Source of the DNA: Paenibacillus camelliae
GTDB taxonomy: Bacteria; Bacillota; Bacilli; Paenibacillales; Paenibacillaceae
Direction: 5' to 3'
NCBI RefSeq assembly: GCF_023715345.1
Contig: NZ_JAMBNY010000009.1
Location: 111,317-175,316, forward strand
Length of the DNA: 64,000 bases
In this document: positions 17,451 to 26,972 of the stretch, piece by piece
How the letters are laid out: each line of letters begins with the position of its first letter
Numbering within the stretch: the stretch's first letter is position 1
Position numbers and translations under genes: made by a program
Notes under the pieces: model-generated
The model's input: the letters and a program-made list of their open reading frames with translations, nothing else
Database searches by the model: none
Told to the model about the DNA's origin: nothing

Positions 17451-18801
17451 AGCAATCAGCCTCCTGAAGCTGTGGAAAATGACGGTTTAGCTCCGACCAA
17501 TGTATTACCCAGTCATCCTTCTGCTCGTCATAGCTCGCCCAATCCTTAACCGTTACCTTCTCATCGCTCCAGCTCAAATGTGCAATACGTGCGATTACTC
17601 GTCTTCCGTTTATGTACTTAAGCTGAATCCCAACCTCTGTTACATACTGTGCAATCCGTTTCACCAATCGATGAGGATCCATGGCTCTTCCATCCAGCAT
17701 ACACATATCAACGATCGCTTCAGGCACATCCTCAAGCTCGTTCGCGTGCACGGTCGTCATGCTCCCGCGATGTCCTCGCGTACAGGCACGCACATAGATA
17801 TTGGCATCATCATCACGAATTTCTGCATGAATAATCCGCTGTGGTGATTGACGCAGTGCAAGCTTGAATGCTTGCCTAGAGCTATGTAAATAATCATCCT
17901 CATTGATCTCGTATTCAATAATGTTCCGATCGGGGTAATCACGGCTAATCATCATCTCGTAGCGACCTTCAATCGTAACTAACCGTTCGGACGATGGCAG
18001 CTCAGCAATTAGTGCTTTTAACAAATTCGTCTTTCCTGTATTCGTCTGTCCTATGAGAACAAGATTGTACCTTGACGCTAATATCGCTTGGAGAAGCTTT
18101 AGAATAAATGGAGACATCATGCGGTAAGGAGCGTTTGCTAGCTGCTGCAGTGGAATATTGCGAAGGGTATAGAAGCGTATCGTGAGGGTGGGCAAGGAAG
18201 TATAGCCATTTCCGGTGATGGTGACGCGTGATCCATCCCGAAGCATGACCTCTGCCCATCTTTTCTTCATATTGATTTGATCATTGTTGAAAAGCACAAG
18301 GTTTTGCTGGATCCGTTCGACTTCCTTGACATGCTCGAAGCGATAATTGGATAGTGTTACTTCGCCGCGAATGACCGTAAATATTTGCGTGCCGACGACC
18401 TGAATTTCCTCAAGTCCTTCCGTTTCGGCAATGATTGCTTCAAGGACATGCAGTCCAACAATTTCAGCAAAAATCGCTTCAGCTAGTGTTGTATAGGGAT
18501 GTGTATAATTTGCTATATCCTGAACATGCAGCTGCAGCAGTCGATCTGATATAAGATGTAATATATAACGGCGTGCATCTGGATAGCCCAATACAGCACG
18601 ATTGAGCTGTTCACTATATTGCCTTCGCTCCTCCTCGTTGTAGCCACGTGGCGTTGCCAGAAATCCCCGCAGCTCATGACATAGCTTCTGGAATTGTTCT
18701 ATGCCAGCACGTTCATCCTCTAGCTCCTGCTCCTGCTGCTTGCGTCGACGCGACATATAATCAAGAGCTGAGAAGCGTTTAACATTATGTTGTTCATCCA
18801 T
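17440..18801 (-). CDS. tadA: TadA/CpaF-like secretion ATPase
   Basis: Hexameric ATPase that drives pilus assembly or secretion. 453 residues: N-terminal helical domain, central GspE/CpaF region (IQVVGTQIFTVIRGEV), Walker A LIGQTNTGKTNLL, an Asp-box-like part (RLVTIEGRYEMMIS) and Walker B/His region (RIIHAEIRDDDANIYVRACTRGH, GSMTTVHAN). All nucleotide-binding elements appear intact. SD AAGGTGATG before the ATG. Follows the TadZ-like gene by 15 bp. Confidence 0.9.
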   Translation of the reverse strand: MDEQHNVKRFSALDYMSRRRKQQEQELEDERAGIEQFQKLCHELRGFLATPRGYNEEERRQYSEQLNRAVLGYPDARRYILHLISDRLLQLHVQDIANYTHPYTTLAEAIFAEIVGLHVLEAIIAETEGLEEIQVVGTQIFTVIRGEVTLSNYRFEHVKEVERIQQNLVLFNNDQINMKKRWAEVMLRDGSRVTITGNGYTSLPTLTIRFYTLRNIPLQQLANAPYRMMSPFILKLLQAILASRYNLVLIGQTNTGKTNLLKALIAELPSSERLVTIEGRYEMMISRDYPDRNIIEYEINEDDYLHSSRQAFKLALRQSPQRIIHAEIRDDDANIYVRACTRGHRGSMTTVHANELEDVPEAIVDMCMLDGRAMDPHRLVKRIAQYVTEVGIQLKYINGRRVIARIAHLSWSDEKVTVKDWASYDEQKDDWVIHWSELNRHFPQLQEADCFAN

Positions 18802-18816
18802 TACGATTCATCACCT

Positions 18817-19668
18817 TCATTTCGTCTTCGTTAAGCCAGCTGTAAATGCGTGCAGCCAGCGCAGCTTATAGCCTTTCATTTTCGATTTTTCTATGTGCTT
18901 AAGCTCTGGTAGGAATACTTTGCAATAATGAGTTAGCCACTTACTTCCTTCACCAGTCTGCAGCCATTGCTTCAGTTCCCCTCTGTCAAGAGCTTCATAC
19001 AGCGTCGGCGGGATCGTTACCTCAGGCAGTGCTTCACCAGGCAGCTGCTCGCGACAATCACGACTTTGATATAAACCACCACCACGATGCTTAATGACAG
19101 AATGATATAGCTTTTTACTGCTTAGCTGAATATGCTTACCCATCATGCCTGCCCAGGCAATATAATCATCCTGAAAATGGGATAGCGCTCCAGTTGTTGT
19201 GAGAATAACTGCTTCCGTCTCAAGCAAAGCACTGATTGTTCCAGCATTGTCCCAGTAAGCATTCACATCTAGAATGACGTAATCGTAGGCTTTTCTAGCC
19301 GTATCAATTAGGTGCGTCAATTCCTCGACGCCGTAATACTCCGCTGTTTCTCGATAACGGTTTCCGAATAAAATATATAGCTCCGATTGGTTGTGATAGC
19401 GATGCATTGCACGGTGAAGCTGCTCCTGAGATAGATCTTCATTCCGCAATGTAGGCAACAGCTCATCGAGGCTAGCATGCGGATCATCAACACCAACATA
19501 ACGATGCAGCTTTGATGACTTTAGATTCAAGCATAGGTATGCAATTCGCTTCCCTGTCTGCTCTGCGATCCGAACGCTAGCGGCTAATGCTAACAGCGTT
19601 GTCCCGATGTTCGGAGTCGTACCGATAAAGGTTAACAGTCTGCTCTGCTGTTCAGTAGGCGTCGGCAT
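18817..19668 (-). CDS. TadZ/CpaE-like MinD-fold protein with degenerate P-loop
   Basis: 283 residues with the MinD/ParA fold order: beta strand LLTFIGTTPNIGTTLLALAASV at the N-terminus, then AYLCLNLKS, and YDYVILDVNAYWDN (Walker-B-like) at about residue 130. The P-loop reads TTPNIGTT where GKGGVGKT is expected, so both lysines are missing and ATP hydrolysis is doubtful. In Tad systems TadZ localises the apparatus at the pole. It overlaps cpaB by 17 bp and precedes tadA. Confidence 0.7.
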   Translation of the reverse strand: MPTPTEQQSRLLTFIGTTPNIGTTLLALAASVRIAEQTGKRIAYLCLNLKSSKLHRYVGVDDPHASLDELLPTLRNEDLSQEQLHRAMHRYHNQSELYILFGNRYRETAEYYGVEELTHLIDTARKAYDYVILDVNAYWDNAGTISALLETEAVILTTTGALSHFQDDYIAWAGMMGKHIQLSSKKLYHSVIKHRGGGLYQSRDCREQLPGEALPEVTIPPTLYEALDRGELKQWLQTGEGSKWLTHYCKVFLPELKHIEKSKMKGYKLRWLHAFTAGLTKTK

Positions 19669-20380
19669 TGTTCATCTGTCCCTTCACCGGAGCTGGCAGT
19701 GAATGATATGCGATAACAAGCTTGCTTTGCCCACCGCTGCAGCGACGATCAATCTCCAGCCATTGCGCTTCCGTAAGATTAACATTGATGTACTCAATCA
19801 TGCCGTTTGCATCTCTGCGTGAAGCATACATCTGCTCTGCATTGCTTCGCACAATGGCATGCTTCTCTGCTTCATTCGGAACGTCCACTTCATTATTAGA
19901 GCCTGTCTTCACTGAGGACACAACGATTCCTTCCGTGAATAGCCTCTCTGCTTCGCCTTCATCTGAGGAAAGATAAAACCATACCTCGTCACCGGCTCGA
20001 ATACCGTTAGAGATGGATTTAATATAATCCTTCGGAATCTGAAATGTTGCCTGCTGCGCATTCGGATGAAGTGAAAATTTATTCAGCTTCCACTTAAGGA
20101 TCGGCTCTCCTGTGCCAAGTGGGATCACCGCCTCCTGCCCCACCACTTCGTCCAGCTCATACAACATATCATCAGTTGCCATTGAGCTCGGAATCGATTG
20201 CCATACCAGCTGCTGGAGCGTAATGGGCTGCCCCGCATCAATCCAGCTGCTAGGTGTAAGAATGTTAACCCTTTCTTCCTGCTGAACACGTTCGAGCTGA
20301 ACATAATACAATCCGTATACCGCAAGGGCGGCAAGCAAGGCTGCACATACAGATAGCAGCATTCTTCGTTTACTTATCAT
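19652..20380 (-). CDS. cpaB: CpaB/RcpC-like pilus assembly protein (SAF domain)
   Basis: 242 residues: one N-terminal membrane helix (MLLSVCAALLAALAVYGLYYV), then a SAF-like domain (about 50-105, SWIDAGQPITLQQLVWQSIPSS... GQEAVIPLGTGEPILKWKL) and an RcpC-like C-terminal part. In Gram-negatives it gates the secretin; here no secretin is seen, so it is probably a cell-wall-facing anchor. The ATG at 20380 is chosen since GAGGTGA is five bases upstream; the GTG at 20389 overlaps that SD. First gene of the Tad-like operon. Confidence 0.75.
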   Translation of the reverse strand: MISKRRMLLSVCAALLAALAVYGLYYVQLERVQQEERVNILTPSSWIDAGQPITLQQLVWQSIPSSMATDDMLYELDEVVGQEAVIPLGTGEPILKWKLNKFSLHPNAQQATFQIPKDYIKSISNGIRAGDEVWFYLSSDEGEAERLFTEGIVVSSVKTGSNNEVDVPNEAEKHAIVRSNAEQMYASRRDANGMIEYINVNLTEAQWLEIDRRCSGGQSKLVIAYHSLPAPVKGQMNNADAY

Positions 20381-20468
20381 TGCACTCACCTCAATCCCGT
20401 TCTTTCTTCAATCTGCAGCTGTAGTGCTTAAGCTGCTTGCTAATGCTCTTCCAGCATAGAAACAAAAA

Positions 20469-20513
20469 AAGAACGCAGTGCCCTCGTCACTTGGACGAAA
20501 ACGCTGCGTTCTT
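20469..20513 (-). terminator. terminator of ndoAI-ndoA
   Basis: A 10-bp stem (AAGAACGCAG at 20469-20478 with 20504-20513) followed on the minus strand by a run of seven T. It separates the toxin-antitoxin genes from the Tad-like operon. Confidence 0.85.
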
Positions 20514-20570
20514 CACACGTTCATATGCGGTTAGACATATTATAACAAACTTACCATCTATTGTCTATTG

Positions 20571-20921
20571 CTAAAAATCAATTAAACCAACACTAATTAA
20601 TAAAGCATCGTCTACCTTGCGCATCGTTTCATCATCCAGATGCGTAATTTTGTCGGTCAGACGCTGCTTATCGATCGTGCGTATTTGCTCTAACAGAACG
20701 ACAGAATCTCGATCAAAGCCATGTCTTTCTGCATCCATTTCAACATGCGTAGGTAGCTTTGCCTTTTGAATCTGTGCGGTAATTGCTGCGACGATAACTG
20801 TTGGACTGAATCGATTACCAATATCATTTTGAATGACGAGAACAGGCCTAACTCCACCTTGCTCAGAGCCGACTACCGGTGATAAATCCGCAAAAAATAC
20901 ATCTCCGCGTTTTACGATCAA
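20571..20921 (-). CDS. ndoA: endoribonuclease toxin EndoA (MazF family)
   Basis: Cuts mRNA at short U-rich sites (UACAU in B. subtilis). 116 residues, the normal length, with typical stretches [51 protein letters not shown] and the ending [13 protein letters not shown]. The TTG start at 20921 follows the antitoxin stop by 3 bp. Toxin of the ndoAI-ndoA pair. Confidence 0.97.
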   Translation of the reverse strand: MIVKRGDVFFADLSPVVGSEQGGVRPVLVIQNDIGNRFSPTVIVAAITAQIQKAKLPTHVEMDAERHGFDRDSVVLLEQIRTIDKQRLTDKITHLDDETMRKVDDALLISVGLIDF

Positions 20922-20924
20922 TCC

Positions 20925-21206
20925 CTACACCCCGCTAACAAGACGACCTAGAGTATGGTCTGCTTCTTCCTCCGCTTGAAAAGCTTCTGAGGCAATATTA
21001 AGATTAATTCTTGCCATTTCCATATAGCCTCTCTGCATTTTTTCTCGAATTTGACGTTTTTTACGTTCGAGAAGATACAGTTTCATTGCTTGGCGAATGA
21101 ACTCACTGCGATTTGAATTTTCAGTTGCGACAATTCCATCTACTTCTTCTAACAGTTGATCTGGCAAGCTGATCATGATTCGCTTCGTATTATGAATATT
21201 GGCCAC
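20925..21206 (-). CDS. ndoAI: antitoxin EndoAI (ribbon-helix-helix)
   Basis: 93 residues: the N-terminal ribbon-helix-helix (TKRIMISLPDQLLEEVDGIV... NRSEFIRQAMKLYLLERKK) would bind the operator as a dimer, and the C-terminal part neutralises EndoA. GTG start at 21206 with GGAGGTG before it. Sits between alr and ndoA exactly as in Bacillus. Confidence 0.95.
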   Translation of the reverse strand: MANIHNTKRIMISLPDQLLEEVDGIVATENSNRSEFIRQAMKLYLLERKKRQIREKMQRGYMEMARINLNIASEAFQAEEEADHTLGRLVSGV

Positions 21207-21548
21207 AGAATTCGCACCTCCAAAACTTTTCCAACACTATACTACACATTATGACATTTTTATATCTATTCTATACTTCAATATATATGAAGCATATATA
21301 TCAAGTATGCTATACCCATTACATATTGGTTTCTAGATATAGCGTTTTAATCCTTTTTTGTTAAAACAAAAAACGATATGTAATTCCTGCCAACATACAT
21401 ATATTTGGGCCTAGCTTTCCACATTACTTCTATATTACACTACATCTTGTTGATTAGCCACATCTAATTAAAGAGAATATATTCCAGTATATCCCTTTAT
21501 GCTGCCTATGTATGGTGAATGCAGATTGTAGCTGCATTCACCTGTTAT
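21207..21548. other. alr-ndoAI intergenic region
   Basis: 342 bp, AT-rich. It holds a hairpin after alr (21514-21542) and the SD of ndoAI. No gene, repeat or clear promoter box was found in the remainder. Confidence 0.5.
21514..21542 (-). terminator. hairpin after alr
   Basis: A perfect 11-bp stem, GGTGAATGCAG (21514-21524) with 21532-21542, right after the alr stop codon; there is no T-run on the minus strand, so termination may be partial. Confidence 0.5.
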
Positions 21549-22721
21549 TTATGCACCATTGCTCACCGCAATCAATTGATCCTTCTCTATATATCGACGA
21601 GGTACACGGCTGGCAAGCATACAAGTTAGCTCATAGTTGATTGTACCTAATTGGTCAGCAAGCTCGTTCGTCGTAATCACTTCGCTGCCTTGCTGTCCGA
21701 TAAGAACAACCTCCTCATCAAGAAGGTCAGACAGCTCGTATTGCTTAAGCTTATTTAAGGAAACCATGCATTGATCCATACAGATCGCGCCAACTACTGG
21801 AACACGCTCGCCTCTAATCAACACCTCTGCCTTGCCCGTCAGCATGCGACTGAAGCCGTCCGCATAGCCGATTGGCAATGTGCCGATCCACTCATCTGCT
21901 TCCGAATAATAACGCGCACCATAGCTAATTCCCCACTCTGCCGGTACTTGCTTCACATGCACAAGCTTTGTCTTCAAACTTAGCACTGGCTTTAGCTTAA
22001 TCTTCTTACTAACCTCCTCAGACGGATATAATCCATACATCGCAATTCCAAGTCGGATCATATCTCCTGACCACTCCGGCGTATCCATGCTCCCTGCACT
22101 ATTCGCAGCATGAATAATCGGTATATCCCAGCCTTGCGTTCTCACGTGCTGCTCTACTGCATGAAAACGATCATATTGCAGCTTCGTGTATGTTTTGTCT
22201 GCTTCGTCCGCCTTCGAATAATGCGTAAAAATTCCTTCCACATCGAGCGTTTCGACCTGAAGGGAGCGTTCGATAAAATCTATCGCAGCATCGATGCCTA
22301 GCACACCAAGACGGCCCATACCGGTATCAAGCTTAATATGCACCTTCAGTGGTGCATGCTCATCAATGCTTAATGCACGCGCAGCCTGCAGCTGATCCTC
22401 GCGATACAGCGCGATTGTAACGTTATGCTGCTGCGCCAGCTCCAAATGCTCTGGAGCAACAAAGCCGAGCACGAGAATAGGCAGCTGAATACCTTCCTCA
22501 CGCAATCTAAGCGCTTCATCAAGGAAGGCAACGCCTAAGTAATCCAAACCATAGCGCTCCACTGCACGAGCGATTTCTACTACGCCATGCCCGTACGCAT
22601 TGGCTTTAACCGAAGCCATAATTCGCGTTCCAGGCTTTAAGCCCTTGCGCACTTCTTCTATATTATAATAAAGGGCATCCAATGAAATATCTGCCCATGT
22701 TGGTCGATAAAACGTACTCAA
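21549..22721 (-). CDS. alr: alanine racemase
   Basis: Makes D-alanine for peptidoglycan using PLP. 390 residues: the PLP lysine in MASVKANAYGHG near the N-terminus, the barrel motif KLDTGMGRLG, the catalytic tyrosine region GISYGARYYS, and the conserved GAICMDQCMV. TTG start at 22721 with AGGTGG seven bases upstream. Located between ydcC and ndoAI. Confidence 0.97.
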   Translation of the reverse strand: MSTFYRPTWADISLDALYYNIEEVRKGLKPGTRIMASVKANAYGHGVVEIARAVERYGLDYLGVAFLDEALRLREEGIQLPILVLGFVAPEHLELAQQHNVTIALYREDQLQAARALSIDEHAPLKVHIKLDTGMGRLGVLGIDAAIDFIERSLQVETLDVEGIFTHYSKADEADKTYTKLQYDRFHAVEQHVRTQGWDIPIIHAANSAGSMDTPEWSGDMIRLGIAMYGLYPSEEVSKKIKLKPVLSLKTKLVHVKQVPAEWGISYGARYYSEADEWIGTLPIGYADGFSRMLTGKAEVLIRGERVPVVGAICMDQCMVSLNKLKQYELSDLLDEEVVLIGQQGSEVITTNELADQLGTINYELTCMLASRVPRRYIEKDQLIAVSNGA

Positions 22722-22832
22722 AATTGATCCACCTACTTCCTAATTGCTGCGCCAATAGTTGTAATGTTACCCCCTCCTCATATCGCGTGTCAATGCCGAT
22801 CCGAGGTGAATTCAACACGTATAATTAGCAAA

Positions 22833-22876
22833 AGGCGATTGCTCCAGCGAATCGTCATTCGCCAGTGCAATCGCCT
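22833..22876 (-). terminator. terminator of the ydcC-like gene
   Basis: AGGCGATTGC (22833-22842) pairs with 22867-22876, with an inner six-bp stem, and is followed on the minus strand by TTTT. It lies about 20 bp past the stop codon. Confidence 0.8.
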
Positions 22877-22896
22877 GCCATGTATAGGAAGCTTAC

Positions 22897-24126
22897 TTAC
22901 TTGGAAATCTCAGCTTGCACGGATTGAGCGATCTTAACTAGCTCTTGTTCAGGAAGATCCGCACTGCTTAGACGGTACATATTTCCATTGTAAGTCCAGC
23001 TTAACGTTTGAATATTATCTCCAGCTGTCAATTCACCATAGGTAAAGCCAAGATCTTTAAAGTCACCAGGTACTAGCGACGTTGCCATATCTTTAGCTGC
23101 CGTTTGGATAAGGGTATAATTGTACGTGCCCTCGTAGCGAATCATTAAGCCTGGGCTGCCTGCATATTCAATATCTGTCATGTCCTTCTCATTTACACCT
23201 GGAGGGAAATATGTTGGCTCCAATGCAACGAAGCCTGCTTGCTGCCCCGGTATTGCAGATGTTGGTTCCTCACTTGCTGCATCGGTTCCTGGCTCTACAG
23301 CACCATCTTCCTCATCACTAGACACGCCCTCTTCGGCAGGTGCTTGAGCATTATGCTCGTCATCTGCTTGCTGCTCATCGCTCTCCTCATCTGGATTCAT
23401 GAGATCGCCTGTGCCTACACCGTCATCGCCCGGCGCAACACTTTCTTGCTCGGAAGCATTCGGATCGACCTCCTGCTCAGGCGCTATCGCAGCACCAGCG
23501 CTCATATTCGCATCTGTGGAGAAATAATTTTCTGCAAAGCTTGGATTGAATTGGAATGTGTCAAACTTCACATCAACCAGTACCATTGCGTTCGTGTCGC
23601 TGACCTCAACCTGAAGTGGATGATAATCATCCTGACTTAGCCAAATTTTTTGGCGAGCAAGTGAAGTGTTGTTGTATTGTGCCATGACATCAAAGACGTA
23701 AGCATCCTCGGTTGTCGTGAATTCGCGAGAGCCATCAAGAAGTATGCTTTGGACTAATGTTTGGTACAAGTACACTTGACCTTGCTTCTGAGGCCATTCG
23801 CTTTGGAAACGGAACATTTTCTTTTGCTTCGGTGTTAGAACAAACACCCCTTCGTCGTTGCGCAGCACGATTTGCGTAATATCCTTCTCAACATTCGTTA
23901 GCTGGATGCGATAAGATTCTGGCTTCTGATAAGCTACCTCAACTTGATATACCTGAGGCTGCTGCCCATTATGCAGCGTCATCGTGCCTGTTCCCGTATA
24001 GCCTTCCATACTATTCAAAAATTTGTCCAAATCCTTCACCACGGATTCGGCGTCCTTCGTACCGCAAGCAGATAACACTAGTGCAAAGCTTAGTATAATT
24101 GCCGCGATCCATGTCATGCGACGCAT
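22897..24126 (-). CDS. ydcC: YdcC-like lipoprotein with LolA fold
   Basis: 409 residues: lipobox LSAC at the end of a signal peptide, then a LolA/LolB-like region (about 30-205, MEGYTGTGTMTLHNGQQPQVYQVEVAYQ...), a very acidic Glu/Asp/Ala linker (about 215-290) and a C-terminal DUF4367-like part (GSPGLMIRYEGTYNYTLIQTAAK). YdcC is a sporulation-controlled protein next to alr in Bacillus. The acidic linker makes this copy longer than usual. SD GAGGGG before the ATG. Confidence 0.85.
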   Translation of the reverse strand: MRRMTWIAAIILSFALVLSACGTKDAESVVKDLDKFLNSMEGYTGTGTMTLHNGQQPQVYQVEVAYQKPESYRIQLTNVEKDITQIVLRNDEGVFVLTPKQKKMFRFQSEWPQKQGQVYLYQTLVQSILLDGSREFTTTEDAYVFDVMAQYNNTSLARQKIWLSQDDYHPLQVEVSDTNAMVLVDVKFDTFQFNPSFAENYFSTDANMSAGAAIAPEQEVDPNASEQESVAPGDDGVGTGDLMNPDEESDEQQADDEHNAQAPAEEGVSSDEEDGAVEPGTDAASEEPTSAIPGQQAGFVALEPTYFPPGVNEKDMTDIEYAGSPGLMIRYEGTYNYTLIQTAAKDMATSLVPGDFKDLGFTYGELTAGDNIQTLSWTYNGNMYRLSSADLPEQELVKIAQSVQAEISK

Positions 24127-24319
24127 GAAATCATCCCCTCTACAACTTGGTTTTTACTGGCTGATACATACTATGAGGGGACTTGACCATTTATGCGGAC
24201 AAAGTTGACGAGCTAGCCAGATTTTTTTGTTACATTACATGTGAATAATAGTTTGTTACTGTCTACAGGGAAGGTGCTCATCATAGTAGGCTTCTGCAAT
24301 CGCCTTGCGAATCTATACA

Positions 24320-24348
24320 TTAACAACTTTTCTCAATCGTGTTAACAT
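24320..24348 (+). promoter_or_regulatory. candidate promoter of the diguanylate cyclase gene
   Basis: TTAACA (24320-24325), a 17-bp spacer and TAACAT (24343-24348), about 35 bp before the TTG start. The match to the sigma-A consensus is moderate. Confidence 0.4.
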
Positions 24349-24383
24349 AATGTAGACATATCCTATGAAAGAGGGTAAAACCA

Positions 24384-25949
24384 TTGGAATCGAAGCTAGA
24401 GGCATTTGTAACATTAGTGTGTACTTCGGTTGTATTGAATTTGTCTATTCTAGTCTACACTTATTGGAAAAGACATCATTATACAAGCATCTCAAAATTG
24501 TTCATGTGGAATATATTATTTACAGTGATTTATTGTTTTGGTTATGCCTTTAGCTTAACATCCACTTCTATAGAACAACTTAGATTTTGGAATATTGTAC
24601 AGTATGTAGGACTTCCATTTTTCCCTCCGTTAGGCTTATTGTTTGTCATGCAATATTTAGGTTATAGCGCAACAAGAAAAAGAATCATTGCTATACTTAG
24701 CATTCCTCTTCTTACCTTTCTAATCAATATAACAAACGAATTTCACCATCTTTTCTATAAACTTTACGTTATCCATCCGGTGCTTGGAGCTCCATTTAGT
24801 GAGATTCAATATGGGGCTTGGTTTGCAGCACATAATATTTACATTTTTAGCTGTATGCTTGCTGCGTTATTATTGCTTCTGTTTCGCTGGAAGGAAACGA
24901 GTAAAGTATATAAACCTCAAATATTTGCTCTCATCTGTGGTCAATTGCTTCCAATAGTAACTGCATTTTTATTATTCATAGGCGTGACACCCGATGGTAT
25001 CGATCCTGTACCGATGGTCATTTGGGTTTCTTCTGTGTTGTACCTCTGGTCTATTACTTCTTCCCGGATGCTATCCATTATGCCTATTGCAAAGGAAACG
25101 ATTTTTAATCATATGAATGATGGTGTTATCGTACTTAATGGCAGCTATCAATTAATTGAATATAATCAAGCATGTAAAAATATGTTTAGTATATTGGATC
25201 GGTCCATGCTTGGGACCCCTTTTGATCTAGTTTGGTATAAGCTAACGAATCAATCATTTCCTGTTCAGCTAGTTACGATAACAGATAAATTGAATACTAC
25301 GATACATCATGCTGGTTACTTGTATCAACTACGTATCTCTATACTTCAGCAATCAAATAATAACTCCGGCATATTAATTATTTTTACAGATATAACAGAG
25401 CTACATACCTTACAACAAAAGTTAGAGAGACTAGCCTATTATGATGAGCTTACGCAAATATACAATCGTCATGCCTTTTTCCATCAAAGTGAGCATAGCC
25501 TAATAAAAGCAAAAGATAATAGGTCAGCTTTTACGATTATTCTATTTGATATTGATTTTTTCAAAAAAGTGAACGACACGTATGGCCATCATACCGGAGA
25601 TCAAATGCTACTACATGTGGCTCAAATATGTAAGGCAGAGCTGGGAGAACATATGTTATTTGCGAGATATGGAGGTGAAGAATTTGTTCTCGCTTTAACT
25701 GGTTATACACTAGTGGAAGGGGAAAACTTCGCTAATCACCTTAGATTATGCATTGAACAGAAGCCTCTAGTTGAAAATGACCGATTTGTATCCGTTACCT
25801 CCAGTTTTGGAGTATCGGTAACGACAGGAGCTATGGAGGAAACAATCTATCAACTTCTTCAAAAAGCTGATGAAGCACTTTATGCTGCCAAAAGAGCTGG
25901 CCGAAATCAAGTGCAGGTTTTTAAGGAAGAGCATGAATTCGTGGGATAA
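24384..25949 (+). CDS. membrane diguanylate cyclase (7TM-PAS-GGDEF)
   Basis: 521 residues. Seven hydrophobic segments (about 5-225) match the N-terminal 7TM sensor of histidine kinases, then a PAS-like region (about 230-335), then a GGDEF domain with DELTQIYNRHAFF, IDFFKKVNDTYGHHTGD and the active loop ARYGGEEF. The position of the inhibitory RxxD site reads GEHM, so feedback inhibition by c-di-GMP through the I-site is not expected. TTG start at 24384 with SD AGAGGG. Monocistronic; no c-di-GMP effector is close by. Confidence 0.9.
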   Translation: MESKLEAFVTLVCTSVVLNLSILVYTYWKRHHYTSISKLFMWNILFTVIYCFGYAFSLTSTSIEQLRFWNIVQYVGLPFFPPLGLLFVMQYLGYSATRKRIIAILSIPLLTFLINITNEFHHLFYKLYVIHPVLGAPFSEIQYGAWFAAHNIYIFSCMLAALLLLLFRWKETSKVYKPQIFALICGQLLPIVTAFLLFIGVTPDGIDPVPMVIWVSSVLYLWSITSSRMLSIMPIAKETIFNHMNDGVIVLNGSYQLIEYNQACKNMFSILDRSMLGTPFDLVWYKLTNQSFPVQLVTITDKLNTTIHHAGYLYQLRISILQQSNNNSGILIIFTDITELHTLQQKLERLAYYDELTQIYNRHAFFHQSEHSLIKAKDNRSAFTIILFDIDFFKKVNDTYGHHTGDQMLLHVAQICKAELGEHMLFARYGGEEFVLALTGYTLVEGENFANHLRLCIEQKPLVENDRFVSVTSSFGVSVTTGAMEETIYQLLQKADEALYAAKRAGRNQVQVFKEEHEFVG

Positions 25950-25970
25950 AATGGAATTATTCATGAAGCA

Positions 25971-26007
25971 GGGGAACCTGTATCAGTGAAAGCTGATATG
26001 AGTTCCC
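25971..26007. terminator. bidirectional terminator
   Basis: GGGGAAC and GTATCAG segments pair with CTGATAT and GTTCCCC (25971-26007) between two convergent genes, the diguanylate cyclase and DUF2935; the loop is about five bases. Confidence 0.65.
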
Positions 26008-26048
26008 CCTATCTTTCAACCGTATAACCTCTACATTTGCTGCGGTAT

Positions 26049-26852
26049 CTAATCCTCTACCCGCGGTTTATCCGCTTCGCAATCGGGCTGAGAAACTAAT
26101 CCTAGCTGAGCTAATTTCGTTAGGTAGTAACATTCCTCCCGCATCATATGATCAGGCATTAAAGGACTAATTCTGTCTAAAACTTCAGCTGAGAATTGCA
26201 TTTCCTCTAATTCATTTAGAAATCCCACAAATAACTTCATCTCAATATCAACTTCATGATGAAGCTTGCGGAACGCTGGAAAATCCTTAAGATTCGTTCT
26301 CATGTATCCTGCCATTTCGATACTCTTCATATAAAGCTGCTCAAAATGCTTTTGGAATTCTTTGCTTTGCTTGATTAACCGTTTCTCTACGCTATCTAGA
26401 TCACTTGCAATAGTAGCCGCGTGGCCCACTGCATCAGGAAGCCACAAAAAATCGTGATGCAACGCATCGAAGGTAGGTACAGGCCTTCCTTGCACGAGTT
26501 CATTTAAAATACGCAAATATTCCTCTAGCTCATTGACCATGTGATTAATAAAGGTTGGTGTTAAGCCGATCTTCACTTTACCAAGCAAGGCTCTGCTTAA
26601 TAAATCAAGCTTAAATGCTCTAAACTGCTCTGTCAGCTTGTGCGCTTGTGTGGCTAGTGAATGTAGTTCTGACTCTAACTGAATTGTTCTGGCAGCGCCT
26701 AGCAGCTGATCAAATGCTTCGATATACGAAGCTGCTACTCGTATGTCTTCTTGCTCCACCGGTGATAATGTATTAAAAATGAATCGTGCATGGTCACCTA
26801 AAATCTGTAACCAAAATCGATGCTCAAATAATGCAGACTGTGAAGTATTCAA
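26049..26852 (-). CDS. DUF2935 protein
   Basis: 267 residues, all helical, two homologous halves: ALFEHRFWLQILGDHARFIFNTLSP at the N-terminus and FLWLPDAVGHAATIASDLDSVE with ECYYLTKLA later. The His-rich pattern (EHxFW, DHARF, HxxDF) suggests a ferritin-like metal-binding helical bundle. Family of unknown function common in Bacilli and Clostridia. TTG start at 26852 with GGAGGG upstream. Confidence 0.8.
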   Translation of the reverse strand: MNTSQSALFEHRFWLQILGDHARFIFNTLSPVEQEDIRVAASYIEAFDQLLGAARTIQLESELHSLATQAHKLTEQFRAFKLDLLSRALLGKVKIGLTPTFINHMVNELEEYLRILNELVQGRPVPTFDALHHDFLWLPDAVGHAATIASDLDSVEKRLIKQSKEFQKHFEQLYMKSIEMAGYMRTNLKDFPAFRKLHHEVDIEMKLFVGFLNELEEMQFSAEVLDRISPLMPDHMMREECYYLTKLAQLGLVSQPDCEADKPRVED

Positions 26853-26972
26853 TGCTTATCCCTCCAAGTAATTGCAAGATGAGTGAAATTCATCCTCTCC
26901 TTGCTGTTTTTTCACTATATGCAGCTGCGGCTTGACTAGGCGATAGCATAGAGAAAATATTCTCAATAAAAA

